This document shows, piece after piece, positions 33,480 through 43,008 of a DNA stretch of 64,000 nt. The notes beneath the pieces are model-generated. The model made no database searches and was not told the DNA's origin. It worked only from the letters and a program-made list of their open reading frames with translations. The first letter of the stretch is position 1. Every line of letters starts with the position of its first letter. This stretch comes from CAZPQK01 sp964588695. Its GTDB lineage: Bacteria > Krumholzibacteriota > Krumholzibacteriia > WVZY01 > JAKEHA01. The stretch lies in contig CAZPQK010000003.1 in assembly GCA_964588695.1 (NCBI GenBank), positions 186,001 to 250,000 of the forward strand, read 5' to 3'. The translations under genes and the position numbers were made by a program.

Positions 33480-35941
33480 CGCTGACCTTTTATCTGACTT
33501 ACGCGTGGCGTTCGATTCGACGCGGCGGACAACGTACCGCGCTCGCCGTTACTTGCGTTGCGTTTGGCGTCCTATCGTTGGTGTCTTTGCAACAGTTGGC
33601 GTTTCTAATTAACAACGCGCTGCTTGTCTCTCCCCGAGTTCAGCAAAGCGGCGACATCGTGCTGACCAGGACCGGACCGATTACCGGCGAAGACATTGCC
33701 GGACTCTCCGGACTGGGCGCAACCAAGGTCACCGCGATGGCCAACGCTGGACCGATGTTGCTAAAGACGCAACGTACGGGACGAACCACGATTGTCTTCA
33801 GCGCGTTGGGAGTCGATCCCGCGACCTATCCATTGTATGACCAACTGGCAGTAACCGATGGCGACGCGTCTACATTGCTTCGCGGTAACGCCGCTGCGAT
33901 CGTCACTCGCGACCTGGCCAGTCGTTACCAACTAGCGGTTGGCGATACAGTGTCTATCTTTGGTTCGCCGGAGTCGGCGCCAGCGGTGCTGACCGTGGCC
34001 GGCATCGCGCGCCAGACGCCGTCGCGCATGGGGCTGGGTATTTACTACAGCATTGATACCGCGCGGCAGCTTGGAATAGCGCGGGTCAATCGCGTCGCAA
34101 TACGCGCCGATGACCCCGCCGCGCTGGCGGGCAATCTTGAGGCCGCCGGGTGGAAAGTAGAAGTCGTTGACGTAAAACCGAACACTGCTCCCGCCGATCT
34201 GTTTCGATTCATGCTGGCGGGGACCGGAATCCTGGGCTTATTGATTGGCGGTATCGGTGTGGCCAACACCATGCAAGTTTTGTTGGCCCGCCGTCGCGAA
34301 GAAATCGCCGTGCTCAAGACGATCGGTTACGGGCAGCGACATCTGCTGGCCATGTTCGGCATGGAAACGGCCATGATCGGTCTCTTTGGCAGCGTCATAG
34401 GAGTAACCCTCGGTGTTGTTCTGGCCGGTGGGTTCATGGATCTGATTGGGCGTAGCATGCCCTTTCTGCTTACCAACGAGTTGAATGTCGGCGTCATGCT
34501 GGGCGGGATACTCGTAGGAATCTTAACGACATTGATCTTTGGAATGGCAGCAATCGTTCGTGCCGCTGGGGTACGGCCATCGCTGCTGTTGCGCGATCAA
34601 CCGATCGGAATGGGAGCGGTCACGCGGCGCGCAGCCAGCGTTGGATTGTATACCGTGTTGCTTGTTCTGTTTGGTGTTCTTAGCAGCGTCGTGTTGGGAT
34701 CGGCGCGCAACGGTTTCGGTGTCGTCGGCGCTGGGTTGGTTGCGTTTGCATTGTTGGGTGCAATGCTCGCCGTAGTGTTATTTTTGTTTGTGCGTGTACC
34801 GGCGCCGGGATTTCCGTTAGTCGCGATGGCGCGGCGCAACTTGCGTTATCAGCCACTTCGGTCGGTTTTTGCGTTGGTCGCACTATTTGTTGGAGTTGTG
34901 TCCATCGGCTTTGCGACCATTTCGATTTACAACGCCTCGCAGCGTCGCGGGGATCGGGCTGTCGATATGAGCGGCATAAACACCCGCGTCTACGCGCACA
35001 GCGACCATCTGCAAACGTTGCAGTCGGTAATTACCCAAGCCGAGGTCGACAGCAGCTTTAGCGAGCGTGCGATTGCCGCGAGCATATATGTTGCCCCCGA
35101 CTCCATGCTGCCGTTTCGCAGCATCGTAGGTCGCGACACCGATATTCTTACCTGGGACCTTGCATTTGCCGACTCGGCGTCCGCATTTGGTTATACCGCC
35201 GGACCTATCATCGCACCCGGATGGATATCCGCCATGTGGGCGCGGCAGGGAGGCATCGCGCTGGGAGACACCCTGCAGCTGGTTCGCGACAACAACACCG
35301 TGGCCGTGCAGATCGCGGGCATCTTTCGTTACAAGGGCGGCGTGTTGACATTCGGCGGACCGCCCGACGCACTGGTTGTACCCACGTCGGTGGTCCGCGC
35401 GCTTGCCGGCGAGCAAACACCGGTGCGGATCCATGTCGCGGTTCCTCCCGATCGACTTGAGGCAGTAACCTCAGCAATTGGCCACGCGGTTCCCGAGAGT
35501 ATTGTTATCGGTAAAGACGTGCTGGCCGACATCATCAACGGATTCTTCTCGGGGCTGTATGGGTTTGCCATTGCGGTCGCGGGCCTGGCGCTGCTCGCGG
35601 GCGCGGTGTTGATTGCCAACGCCGTAGGCCTGTCGATGGTCGAACGCCGTCGCGAACTGGGTGTGTTGAAGGCGATCGGTTACAGTAGTCGGCAGGTTCT
35701 CCTGACAGTCGTTCTGGAGAACGCGATGCTTGGTTTTCTCGCCAGCGCGTTTGGTATCGGCGGACTCCAACTGGTCATCGCAGTTGTGAATTGGAAAGTT
35801 CCTCAGGCCGCATTGTCGCTTACGCTTACTCAATCGCTCGCGCTTGCCGGTGTCACGATTCTCTTTGCGGTAGTCAGCGCGCTCACCGTTGCCTGGCACC
35901 CCACGCATGCGCGTCCGCTTTCGGTTCTTCGCTCGAATTGA
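33476..35941 (+). CDS. ABC transporter permease, double FtsX/MacB type
   Basis: An 821-residue permease with two FtsX domains, as in fused four-helix pairs. Membrane helices are expected near 22-45, 243-270, 290-315 and 340-365, a middle group around 390-445 with one more near 460-480, and a second FtsX block near 700-815. Two MacB-like periplasmic domains lie between. Coupling segments ARRREEIAVLKTIGYG and VERRRELGVLKAIGYSSRQV, which contact the ATPase, are nearly repeated. There is no own ATPase domain. Translationally coupled to the upstream ATPase; cargo unknown. Confidence 0.95.
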   Translation: MTLTFYLTYAWRSIRRGGQRTALAVTCVAFGVLSLVSLQQLAFLINNALLVSPRVQQSGDIVLTRTGPITGEDIAGLSGLGATKVTAMANAGPMLLKTQRTGRTTIVFSALGVDPATYPLYDQLAVTDGDASTLLRGNAAAIVTRDLASRYQLAVGDTVSIFGSPESAPAVLTVAGIARQTPSRMGLGIYYSIDTARQLGIARVNRVAIRADDPAALAGNLEAAGWKVEVVDVKPNTAPADLFRFMLAGTGILGLLIGGIGVANTMQVLLARRREEIAVLKTIGYGQRHLLAMFGMETAMIGLFGSVIGVTLGVVLAGGFMDLIGRSMPFLLTNELNVGVMLGGILVGILTTLIFGMAAIVRAAGVRPSLLLRDQPIGMGAVTRRAASVGLYTVLLVLFGVLSSVVLGSARNGFGVVGAGLVAFALLGAMLAVVLFLFVRVPAPGFPLVAMARRNLRYQPLRSVFALVALFVGVVSIGFATISIYNASQRRGDRAVDMSGINTRVYAHSDHLQTLQSVITQAEVDSSFSERAIAASIYVAPDSMLPFRSIVGRDTDILTWDLAFADSASAFGYTAGPIIAPGWISAMWARQGGIALGDTLQLVRDNNTVAVQIAGIFRYKGGVLTFGGPPDALVVPTSVVRALAGEQTPVRIHVAVPPDRLEAVTSAIGHAVPESIVIGKDVLADIINGFFSGLYGFAIAVAGLALLAGAVLIANAVGLSMVERRRELGVLKAIGYSSRQVLLTVVLENAMLGFLASAFGIGGLQLVIAVVNWKVPQAALSLTLTQSLALAGVTILFAVVSALTVAWHPTHARPLSVLRSN

Positions 35942-36152
35942 TCCCGTTTCTGGCGGCTTAGCTGTCCTGATTTGAGGACAGCGATGAACGCCTGCGGCCA
36001 GATTCTGCGAGCATCGATCGGGGAAGATGACCTGTAAGCAATTGTTATATAGTATCTTACGCCAGTTAACACACCTTCGGATTCCGGATTGCAATAGTAA
36101 GGGGCAGAGGTCGCCAATGACGGCGGCTCGCAACAGACACAGGAGGTGTGTC

Positions 36153-36665
36153 ATGAAAAAGATGCGAATGACTTTGCTAGGCGTTAGTGCCGCAGCGTTG
36201 CTGGGTTCGATTATGGTTCCCGCGACCGTTGACGCGAAAACCCGCGTTCACGTTGCGGTCAAGACGCCCCACGTGAAGGTTGGCGTCACTAACACCTCCC
36301 GTCACTTGGATAACCGAGGTGGTTTTCATCCGGTTCGTACCTACGATGTAGGGAACCGCAACCGGGCAATCGCCCTTCGTCTTGCCTCGTACACGGGAGT
36401 GTCGCCAAAAGTTATGCTTCGACTTAAGCGTCGTGGTTTCAACTGGGTCCAGATTGGTCGCCGGATTGGGATCAGCCGCCAGGTCGTGAAGGCAGCGATG
36501 TACCCGCATACGTGGAAACGATTCCTGCGACTCGAACGTCAGCGATGTGGAACCGACTTCTACCTGAAAGGTCAAGTCTACCTGGATACGCATGACGGGT
36601 TCGAAGACAGCGGGTTCAGCGATGACTACTTCGACAAGAAAGTCATCAAATACAAAACCCGATAA
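36153..36665 (+). CDS. Small exported basic protein, unknown function
   Basis: A 170-residue protein with a signal peptide (1-28, ending VDA). The mature part is strongly basic. Residues 70-115 (IALRLASYTGVSPKVMLRLK, then WVQIGRRIGISRQVVKAA) look like a pair of short helix-turn-helix-like turns, also seen in small exported proteins of unknown role. It ends in an acidic patch and KKVIKYKTR. AGGAGG lies 6 nt before the ATG. A strong terminator follows. I cannot name the family. Confidence 0.75.
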   Translation: MKKMRMTLLGVSAAALLGSIMVPATVDAKTRVHVAVKTPHVKVGVTNTSRHLDNRGGFHPVRTYDVGNRNRAIALRLASYTGVSPKVMLRLKRRGFNWVQIGRRIGISRQVVKAAMYPHTWKRFLRLERQRCGTDFYLKGQVYLDTHDGFEDSGFSDDYFDKKVIKYKTR

Positions 36666-36688
36666 GCGAATTGCTAGGGGTAACGCAA

Positions 36689-36722
36689 CAGCGGGCCGGT
36701 TCAGACCGGCCCGCTGTTCTTT
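36689..36722 (+). terminator. Strong intrinsic terminator after the small exported protein
   Basis: Perfect 12-bp stem CAGCGGGCCGGT / ACCGGCCCGCTG around TCAG, then TTCTTT. It also sits between convergent genes. Confidence 0.88.
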
Positions 36723-36737
36723 GCAAAGTGCAGAATG

Positions 36738-37214
36738 TCAGTCAAGACGAAGCAAAATCTCGTCGATCTCTTCGCCGCGAGCGTCGGCGAATCCACGGGC
36801 GCGGCCAGTCACCTTGAAACCACATTTTTCCAGCACACGCTTGGATCCCAAGTTGTCAAAGGCAACCGCGGCGTAAAGGGGGCGGTCGCTGACTTCGCTA
36901 AGGAGCAAGCGCAGCGCGGTTGTGGCGATACCCTGGCCCCAGAACTGGCGACCGATCCAGTACGTAACTTCGGGCTCGCCGTCGCGAAAAAACCTGGCGA
37001 TGGACCCGACCACTTTTCCGTCCGCAACAATGGTGCGCGTAAGGTTGGTTTTGTCGGTAAGGATGCGCTTCCAACGTTCGTCAAACGTATCGTGGTTTGA
37101 CGGCTCCGCCGGTCCAAAAGCGGCCATGTGGGAGGCTTCTGTGTCGCTTTCGAATTCGAAAAACAGGGGAAGATCGCCCGGCTCGACCGGTCGCAATGAG
37201 ACGTCTACAGGCAT
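36738..37214 (-). CDS. GNAT-family N-acetyltransferase (RimJ/RimL-like)
   Basis: A 158-residue acetyltransferase: LRPVEPGDLPLFFEFE start, a VGSIARFF strand, then the acetyl-CoA loop YWIGRQFWGQGIATTAL and C-terminal AFDNLGSKRVLEKCGFKVTG. All are typical of the RimJ/RimL branch, which acetylates protein N-termini or small amines. The ATG at 37214 fits the conserved start; longer forms run into the divergent promoter. Substrate unknown. Confidence 0.92.
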   Translation of the reverse strand: MPVDVSLRPVEPGDLPLFFEFESDTEASHMAAFGPAEPSNHDTFDERWKRILTDKTNLTRTIVADGKVVGSIARFFRDGEPEVTYWIGRQFWGQGIATTALRLLLSEVSDRPLYAAVAFDNLGSKRVLEKCGFKVTGRARGFADARGEEIDEILLRLD

Positions 37215-37246
37215 AGGTTTCCGTCGGTTAAGGTATGCAGGAATCA

Positions 37247-37298
37247 TGTTATAATGAATCCCCGGCCGCTCACAAGAAAGACACTTCCGTTGGCCGGG
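37247..37298 (+). promoter_or_regulatory. Extended -10 promoter and leader hairpin of the heparinase-like gene
   Basis: TGTTATAAT (37247-37255), a full extended -10. The transcript would begin near 37262, just at the first arm of CCCGGCC (37261-37267) / GGCCGGG (37292-37298), so the mRNA may carry a 5' stem-loop with a 24-nt loop. Confidence 0.6.
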
Positions 37299-37315
37299 AA
37301 TTTCACTTGAGAACA

Positions 37316-39892
37316 ATGAACGCGTCTATTCGCAATGCCGTGACCGTGCTGATTTCGAGCGTCTTGCTCGTAGTCTCGGCAAGCGCGTTGCCCGCAAATC
37401 CCCGTTTGTCTCCAAGCCTCCTGTTTGACACGACCGAGCTTTCCAGCCTGCGAGCAAAGGTTCGCGATGGCGGTCCCGACGACGATGCCTACCAGTACAT
37501 TCGTCAGCTGGTAACCGTTGAGTATCCGGGGCGAACGCTGACGGACCATCTGGACGTTATCTACGGGATGCAGTTCCCGCTCAACCTGGCGATTGCAGCC
37601 TACCTGGAAGATCCAATTGACGAAATGTTGCTGGAGCAGGGACGAACGCTGGTTCTCGAACTCGCCGGGACTCAAGGTCCCGATCAGAACGTATTCTTAA
37701 CCGCAATCCGTTTACGTATTCTGGCCATGGGATACGACTTTTTCTTTACCAATGCCAGTCGTGCCGATCGCGAGATCGTTAAAGAAGAAATTCTGGGTTA
37801 CGTCGACTACATCATCGACGACATGACCTTTCAGCGCTGGTTGTTTCGACCGTACCTCAGCAATATTTCCGCGATGACCGGTGCGGCACTGGGGTTTGCT
37901 GCGCTCGCTTTGGCTGACGAACTTGCCGACGGTGAAATGGAACGCATCTTTGCACGATCGGACGAATACATTATTGCCTGGATGACTCACCAGTTGGATC
38001 CCGACGGCGCGTACAACGAAGGCGCAATGTATGCGGGTTGGAGCTTGCGTCACCTGGCGCCGTATTTCTGGGCGCGCGAACGTTACGACGGTTACGACTA
38101 CTCAAAGCTTGGCGGAATTCGTGACATTGAGGACTGGCTTGCGTTTGCGATGTTGCCTCTCCCCGGCGGACTGGTAAACAACGTTAACGACACGTCGTCT
38201 TTCAACCGGCCGCTTGCCAGATTCAATACCTATTTCGATTGGGCGCAGGCGACGTGGAACAGTGGTCTGTCACGATGGCTGTGGAACCGATACAGCGCGC
38301 CGCCCTACGGCACCGAAGCGGGCGAGTTGGCCGACCAGGCCGCGACAGTCCTGTGGCATCGGCCCATCGCACCGGTGAACCCGTCTTTGGTGTTGCCAAA
38401 GCGAATGCTGTGGAAGCATCGCGGACTTTACTACTTCCGAACCGGATGGTCGGCATCGCCGTCGCCCAACGATGTTTCGTTTTCGTTTTACTCGGGAAAG
38501 TTTCATGGCGGCCACGCCCACGAAGATCAAAACAACTTTACGCTTTATGGATACGGAGCAGGTTTCGCGGTAGACAACGGATTCGAACCCTACAATCGGG
38601 AAAACGTTGCGCACAACATGGTCTTTGTTGACGGCGTTGGCCAGCATCACGTGGGAGGCTCCATCGGAACCGACGGGATTATTAGTGAATCGCTGTTCTC
38701 TGGAGTTGCGGACTATTTGGTTGGCGATGCGACCGAAGCCTACACCACTCATAGCGAGTTTAATGAGCCCGATGTTCCGTTCCCCGGTGATGACTGGTCG
38801 TGGGGGTACCTCCACGCCAACCCGGTGGAGCGCGCGACACGCATGTGCATGGTGATTCACGGCGACCCGACGCCGCCGTATGTCCTGCTGGTTGACGACA
38901 TTGCCAAGGACGCCACCACGAGAACCTACGACTGGAGAATGCACACTCCGGACACAAATACGTTGAGTGTCGACGACTGGCCGCTTCGCATTTACACCGA
39001 AGAAGCCGAGCTGACCATTCACTCGCTTTTTAGTCCACGTCCCGATGTAACGGTTACTCCTTACGACAACCAGCTAGAGGACCCAAGTACGAACATACTG
39101 ACGCTGCGACGCGTTGGAACCTCTGCACAGTTTGCACTACTGATGGTTCCGCGCGAGTTGCATCGCCCGGGTGCAATCGTCGAACCGATTCCGGAGTCCT
39201 GGGGTGGCGTGTTTCGAGTGGCCTGGCGCGGAACGGTTGACTACCTGGTGGTGAACCCGGAAATGCACGATGTCAACTGGGTCGAAGACCCGTTGCGACA
39301 GGGAGTGTCCAGCCTGGCACTGCGTACGGATGCGTCTGTGCTTTTGGTGCGAACGGTGAACAGCGCCGTCGATTCGTGGATGGCGGCCAACGCCAGTTAC
39401 GCGCGCGCCAACGGTCAACTGGTTGCACAGGTCGGCAACGGCCGGACCACCATGGCCATGTCGGGCGACGAGCTTCACATCTCCGACCCGGCATCCGAGT
39501 TTAACGCGTACGGCCCCCGGGTGAAGCAGGTGTGGGCAAACGACGAGCGGGTCGCATTTAGGTACCGCGGCGGATACGTCTCTTCGTTTGAGTCGTCGTC
39601 GACAATCAGCGCACCGCCGCTGCTACAGGTTCAAGCATTTCCCAACCCGTTTCAAAGTGAAGTGCGTTTGGTTGTCGAAAGCGAACGGGACGCAACAATC
39701 GACGTTAACGTCTACGACGTCGCCGGTCGGCTGGTGACGCGCGTTTTTTCGGGCATGATGGCGCCGGGTTCGAAAGTGTTTGACTGGCGCGGGGATGATG
39801 GCGACGGCGCTCGTGTAGCCAGTGGCGTGTACTACGTCGTCGTGCATTCGCAAGGCAATGTTACTTCGACGCCGGTGGTGCTTGTTCGATAG
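37316..39892 (+). CDS. Secreted heparinase II/III-like polysaccharide lyase with C-terminal sorting domain
   Basis: An 858-residue exported enzyme: signal peptide (1-24, ending ASA), an all-helical toroid (about 30-360), then the heparinase II/III-type beta-sandwich (about 380-680). The latter holds the motif KFHGGHAHEDQNNFTLYG, the most conserved stretch of the family. The last 90 residues form a FlgD-like/type A sorting module: FPNPFQSEVRLVV, VYDVAGRLVT and ASGVYYVVV. It probably breaks down uronate-containing polysaccharide outside the cell. The start is the ATG at 37316; the preceding GAGA is a weak ribosome site. The exact sugar is unknown. Confidence 0.85.
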   Translation: MNASIRNAVTVLISSVLLVVSASALPANPRLSPSLLFDTTELSSLRAKVRDGGPDDDAYQYIRQLVTVEYPGRTLTDHLDVIYGMQFPLNLAIAAYLEDPIDEMLLEQGRTLVLELAGTQGPDQNVFLTAIRLRILAMGYDFFFTNASRADREIVKEEILGYVDYIIDDMTFQRWLFRPYLSNISAMTGAALGFAALALADELADGEMERIFARSDEYIIAWMTHQLDPDGAYNEGAMYAGWSLRHLAPYFWARERYDGYDYSKLGGIRDIEDWLAFAMLPLPGGLVNNVNDTSSFNRPLARFNTYFDWAQATWNSGLSRWLWNRYSAPPYGTEAGELADQAATVLWHRPIAPVNPSLVLPKRMLWKHRGLYYFRTGWSASPSPNDVSFSFYSGKFHGGHAHEDQNNFTLYGYGAGFAVDNGFEPYNRENVAHNMVFVDGVGQHHVGGSIGTDGIISESLFSGVADYLVGDATEAYTTHSEFNEPDVPFPGDDWSWGYLHANPVERATRMCMVIHGDPTPPYVLLVDDIAKDATTRTYDWRMHTPDTNTLSVDDWPLRIYTEEAELTIHSLFSPRPDVTVTPYDNQLEDPSTNILTLRRVGTSAQFALLMVPRELHRPGAIVEPIPESWGGVFRVAWRGTVDYLVVNPEMHDVNWVEDPLRQGVSSLALRTDASVLLVRTVNSAVDSWMAANASYARANGQLVAQVGNGRTTMAMSGDELHISDPASEFNAYGPRVKQVWANDERVAFRYRGGYVSSFESSSTISAPPLLQVQAFPNPFQSEVRLVVESERDATIDVNVYDVAGRLVTRVFSGMMAPGSKVFDWRGDDGDGARVASGVYYVVVHSQGNVTSTPVVLVR

Positions 39893-39925
39893 TCACACCG
39901 ACAAGCCAGGATAGTGGGAGGAATA

Positions 39926-40372
39926 ATGAAGCCAGTAAAAGTTACCTGTGACATTGACGCACCGGTGGAGCGCGTGTTTGAAACAGTCGCCGACATTTCA
40001 AACTTCAGCAACGCCATTCCGGATATCGTTAATGTCGAGTTTGTAAGCGATATCCGCCGGGGTGTGGGCGCTCGATTTAAAGAAACTCGGGTCATGAACG
40101 GACGGCGCGCAACGACCGAGCTTGAGGTTACCGAGTTTGTTGAAAACGAAAGAGTGCGTCTCGTGTCCGATACCGGCGGTGCTATCTGGGATTCGGTATT
40201 TACGGTGTCACCGGCGGGAGCAGGCACGCGGTTGGATTTGGTGATGGAGATTGAGCCGCAGAAGTTGTCGGCTCGAGTTGCGATTCCAATGATGTTGCCA
40301 CTGATGCGTTCGACGCTTGCGCGCGATATGGAGTCGGTGAAGAAGTTTTGTGAGAGCAAGGATAACGCGTGA
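39926..40372 (+). CDS. SRPBCC-family (polyketide cyclase/Coq10-like) protein
   Basis: A 148-residue START-like domain: CDIDAPVERVFETVADISNF, a long beta-sheet with FKETRVMNGRR, then a C-terminal helix that closes the pocket. These bind hydrophobic ligands in the cytoplasm. GGGAGGA precedes the ATG at 39926. Its stop overlaps the GTG of the thioredoxin-like gene, so the two are made together; the ligand is unknown. Confidence 0.9.
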   Translation: MKPVKVTCDIDAPVERVFETVADISNFSNAIPDIVNVEFVSDIRRGVGARFKETRVMNGRRATTELEVTEFVENERVRLVSDTGGAIWDSVFTVSPAGAGTRLDLVMEIEPQKLSARVAIPMMLPLMRSTLARDMESVKKFCESKDNA

Positions 40373-40908
40373 AAAGTATCCGAGACCGTTTTAGGGAAGC
40401 GCCAGACTACGCCGACTATGTTGCCAGCGTGGGCGAAGACGAACGGATGTGGCAAAACATTTATCGACGCACCGCCATCGATGACGAACTAGTCGACCGG
40501 GTCCGCGACATCTCCGGGCAATACCACTTTCTTGCCCTTACCGAAGATTGGTGCGGTGATGCGCAAAACACACTGCCGGCGGCGGCACGCCTCGCGGAAG
40601 CAACCGACCGCATCGAAATGAGGGTGCTGTTGCGGGACCAGAATCTCGATATCATGGATGCCCACTTGACCAACGGCAAGAGTCGATCAATTCCGATCGT
40701 CATCGTTTACGACGAGGACTTTAACGAACTGGGTTGGTGGGGACCACGACCAGGACCGTTGGCCGAGTGGGTCGAAGCAGCCGGACAGTTTCTTGAAAAA
40801 ACCGAGAAATACGCCGAATCCCGCAAGTGGTACGTAAAGGACGCGGGCAAGACCACGGCCCGTGAACTCCTGCAGATGGTCGAGCAGTACGACGGCGCGC
40901 GCGCCTAA
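40369..40908 (+). CDS. Thioredoxin-like protein with DWCGDA motif
   Basis: A 179-residue cytoplasmic protein of the thioredoxin-9 type. The usual CxxC is reduced to a single cysteine in LALTEDWCGDAQNTLP, followed by a cis-Pro strand RSIPIVIVYDEDF. Relatives in Firmicutes and Bacteroidetes carry DWCGDS/C and lack a proven reaction. GTG start in a GTGA overlap with the SRPBCC gene. Its stop overlaps the convergent rho stop by 4 bp. Confidence 0.88.
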   Translation: MKSIRDRFREAPDYADYVASVGEDERMWQNIYRRTAIDDELVDRVRDISGQYHFLALTEDWCGDAQNTLPAAARLAEATDRIEMRVLLRDQNLDIMDAHLTNGKSRSIPIVIVYDEDFNELGWWGPRPGPLAEWVEAAGQFLEKTEKYAESRKWYVKDAGKTTARELLQMVEQYDGARA

Positions 40909-42002
40909 CGACTGATGCTTTTAAGCAGCTGTTCGTTAGTCGGGTACTGGTCCATCATTTTCAACAACGCTTCGATTGCCTGGCGAGGCGGCACTTCCAA
41001 CGCATGACGGCGCAGCTTGTTGATAATGTTAATCTCACCTTCGTCGTAAAGCAGCTCATCGCGACGCGTTCCGGTTCCGCGCAAGTTAATCGCGGGGAAT
41101 ACCCGGTTTTCGGCTAAGGACCGGTCCAGCAGAATCTCGCTGTTACCCGTTCCCTTAAACTCTTCAAAGATCATGTCGTCCATGCGCGAGCCGGTCTCGA
41201 TGAGCGCAGTTGCCAGAATCGTAATCGACCCGCCGCCTTCGGCGTTGCGCGCCATCCCAAAAAACTTACGCGGCGTTTCCAGCGCGCGCGAATCAAGACC
41301 ACCGCTCATGGTACGTCCGGAGTCCGACCCGTAGTTGTTGAACGCACGCCCCATGCGGGTGATCGAGTCCACCAGGACAACGACATCGCGGCCACATTCC
41401 ATTTCGCAGGTCGCTTGCGCCATGCACATGTTGGTGACCCGCACGTGGTCGGCCAGCGACTGGTCGTTGGAACTGGCCAGTACCTCGGCGTCAACCTGGC
41501 GGCTAAAGTGAGTGACCTCTTCGGGGCGCTCGTCCACCAGCAACACCATGACGCGGGCGTCGGGGGCATCGGCAAGAATGGCCTTGGAAAGGTCTTCGAG
41601 CAGTTGCGTTTTACCCGTCTTGGGTGGGGCGACGATGAGGCCGCGGGTTCCGCGACCGACCGGCGCGAACAACTCGACGATGCGCATCGACGGGTTGCCA
41701 CCTTCGCTAATCCGGAACCGATGTTCGGGGTTGATGGCCCGTAACTTCGAAAACGGAGTCCGCGAGCGAAACGCTTCGGGGGAAATTCCGCAAACCGAAT
41801 CAATTGCCACCAGCTTTTTGCCTCGTTTGCCCTTGTCGGCCTTGCCGGTAACGGCGGCGCCGGTGGTTAAACGAAACTTGTTAATTAGCTGTTGCGGAAC
41901 AAAAACGTCCGACTTGTCTAGTTGGTAGGAGCGGGCGGGATCGCGTAGAAAGCCACCTCCGCGCTGCAGGACGTCAACGACGCCGGAAACCGTATCGGCC
42001 AT
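40905..42002 (-). CDS. rho: Transcription termination factor Rho (short form)
   Basis: A 365-residue Rho, shorter than the about 420 residues of the E. coli protein because it starts directly with the RNA-binding cold-shock-like domain (GVVDVLQRGGGFLRDP). Walker A is APPKTGKTQLLEDL, Walker B VVVLVDSITRMGRAFN; the Q-loop and R-loop regions and LLKSISR end are normal. It is a hexameric helicase that ends transcription at unstructured RNA. The ATG at 42002 has GGAAGAGA upstream. Convergent 4-bp overlap with the thioredoxin-like gene. Confidence 0.97.
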   Translation of the reverse strand: MADTVSGVVDVLQRGGGFLRDPARSYQLDKSDVFVPQQLINKFRLTTGAAVTGKADKGKRGKKLVAIDSVCGISPEAFRSRTPFSKLRAINPEHRFRISEGGNPSMRIVELFAPVGRGTRGLIVAPPKTGKTQLLEDLSKAILADAPDARVMVLLVDERPEEVTHFSRQVDAEVLASSNDQSLADHVRVTNMCMAQATCEMECGRDVVVLVDSITRMGRAFNNYGSDSGRTMSGGLDSRALETPRKFFGMARNAEGGGSITILATALIETGSRMDDMIFEEFKGTGNSEILLDRSLAENRVFPAINLRGTGTRRDELLYDEGEINIINKLRRHALEVPPRQAIEALLKMMDQYPTNEQLLKSISR

Positions 42003-42127
42003 AGTCTCTTCCGGGTAAAGGGTCAATAGAGTGAATCGATGTCGCCAGGCCGCGGACGATTGTCGCGACGGACGACCGGCCTTGAACTTACCCCGATTTT
42101 GGGATTATCACAAGCACTAACGCACCG

Positions 42128-42156
42128 TTGCGAGACCGGGGGATGCTCGCTAGACT
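42128..42156 (+). promoter_or_regulatory. Promoter of the TerC gene
   Basis: TTGCGA (42128-42133), 17-bp spacer, TAGACT (42151-42156). The leader of about 66 nt contains a self-complementary GTGGCCCCCGGGGCCAC (42175-42191). It does not match the manganese-sensing yybP-ykoY consensus that often precedes TerC genes. Confidence 0.6.
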
Positions 42157-42228
42157 GGGCGCGCCGGCATGAACTGTGGCCCCCGGGGCCACCAGACCAG
42201 AATCCGAACCAGGGACGGAAACAGCGCC

Positions 42229-43008
42229 ATGTTCAGTTTGGACCATATTTTTACGCTAATGATGCTCATTCTGCTTCAGGCGGTGCTGGGCTTCGACAAC
42301 CTTTTATATATTGTGCTGGAGTCCAAGCGGGCGCCCGCAGAAAGCCGCCGGCTGGTTCGCCGGACGGGAATCGCCGTCGCCGTGGGGCTGCGGATCGTGC
42401 TGCTCTTTGGCCTGGTCAAGGCGATCAGCTACTTTCAGGATCCGTTCCTGACCTTAAACACATCGGCGGTGGCTGGCGAGTTTAATGTTCACAGCGTGGT
42501 GGTGCTCCTGGGTGGTATCTTTATTCTGTACACCGCGATGAAAGAGATTATCCATATGTTGGGGCTGGAGGAGGCGGGCCACGAAGAAAAGAAGTCCGGG
42601 TCGGTGACCAGCGTCGTCGTCAGCATTGTAGCCATGAACCTGATTTTTTCGTTCGACTCCATCCTAAGCGCGATCGCGTTGACCGACGTGTTGTGGGTAA
42701 TGATTACCGCCATTCTCATCGGGGGCGCTCTGATGATTTGGCTCTCGGACAGTGTTGCCAACTTTCTACAGAAGAACCGACTGTACGAAGTGCTTGGCCT
42801 GTTCATTTTGTTCGTGGTGGGAATCTTACTAATTTCAGAAGGCGGCCACCTGGCGCACTTGAAACTGTTTGGCCACGCGATTACGCCGATGAGCAAAGCG
42901 ACGTTCTACTTTGTCATCGCGATTCTGGTATTAACCGACGTCGTACAAAGTCGTTATCAAGCCAAACTAATGCGGCTTAAGGCCGAGCATATTGCTGCCC
43001 ATGACTAG
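42229..43008 (+). CDS. TerC-family integral membrane protein
   Basis: A 259-residue membrane protein with about eight helices. The TerC signature is seen as LLQAVLGFDNLLYIVLESKR near the N-terminus and the internal repeat NLIFSFDSILSAIALTD; the paired Asp residues line the ion path. Family members export manganese or protect against metal stress. The ATG at 42229 matches the usual N-terminus; an upstream ATG (42169) would add a polar 20-residue extension. The downstream CPXCG gene begins inside its last codons. Confidence 0.92.
   Translation: MFSLDHIFTLMMLILLQAVLGFDNLLYIVLESKRAPAESRRLVRRTGIAVAVGLRIVLLFGLVKAISYFQDPFLTLNTSAVAGEFNVHSVVVLLGGIFILYTAMKEIIHMLGLEEAGHEEKKSGSVTSVVVSIVAMNLIFSFDSILSAIALTDVLWVMITAILIGGALMIWLSDSVANFLQKNRLYEVLGLFILFVVGILLISEGGHLAHLKLFGHAITPMSKATFYFVIAILVLTDVVQSRYQAKLMRLKAEHIAAHD

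Noticed and set aside
42157..42228. Manganese riboswitch (yybP-ykoY) before the TerC gene
   Set aside because: Position fits, but the leader of about 66 nt is too short and lacks the conserved loops; only a simple palindrome is present.
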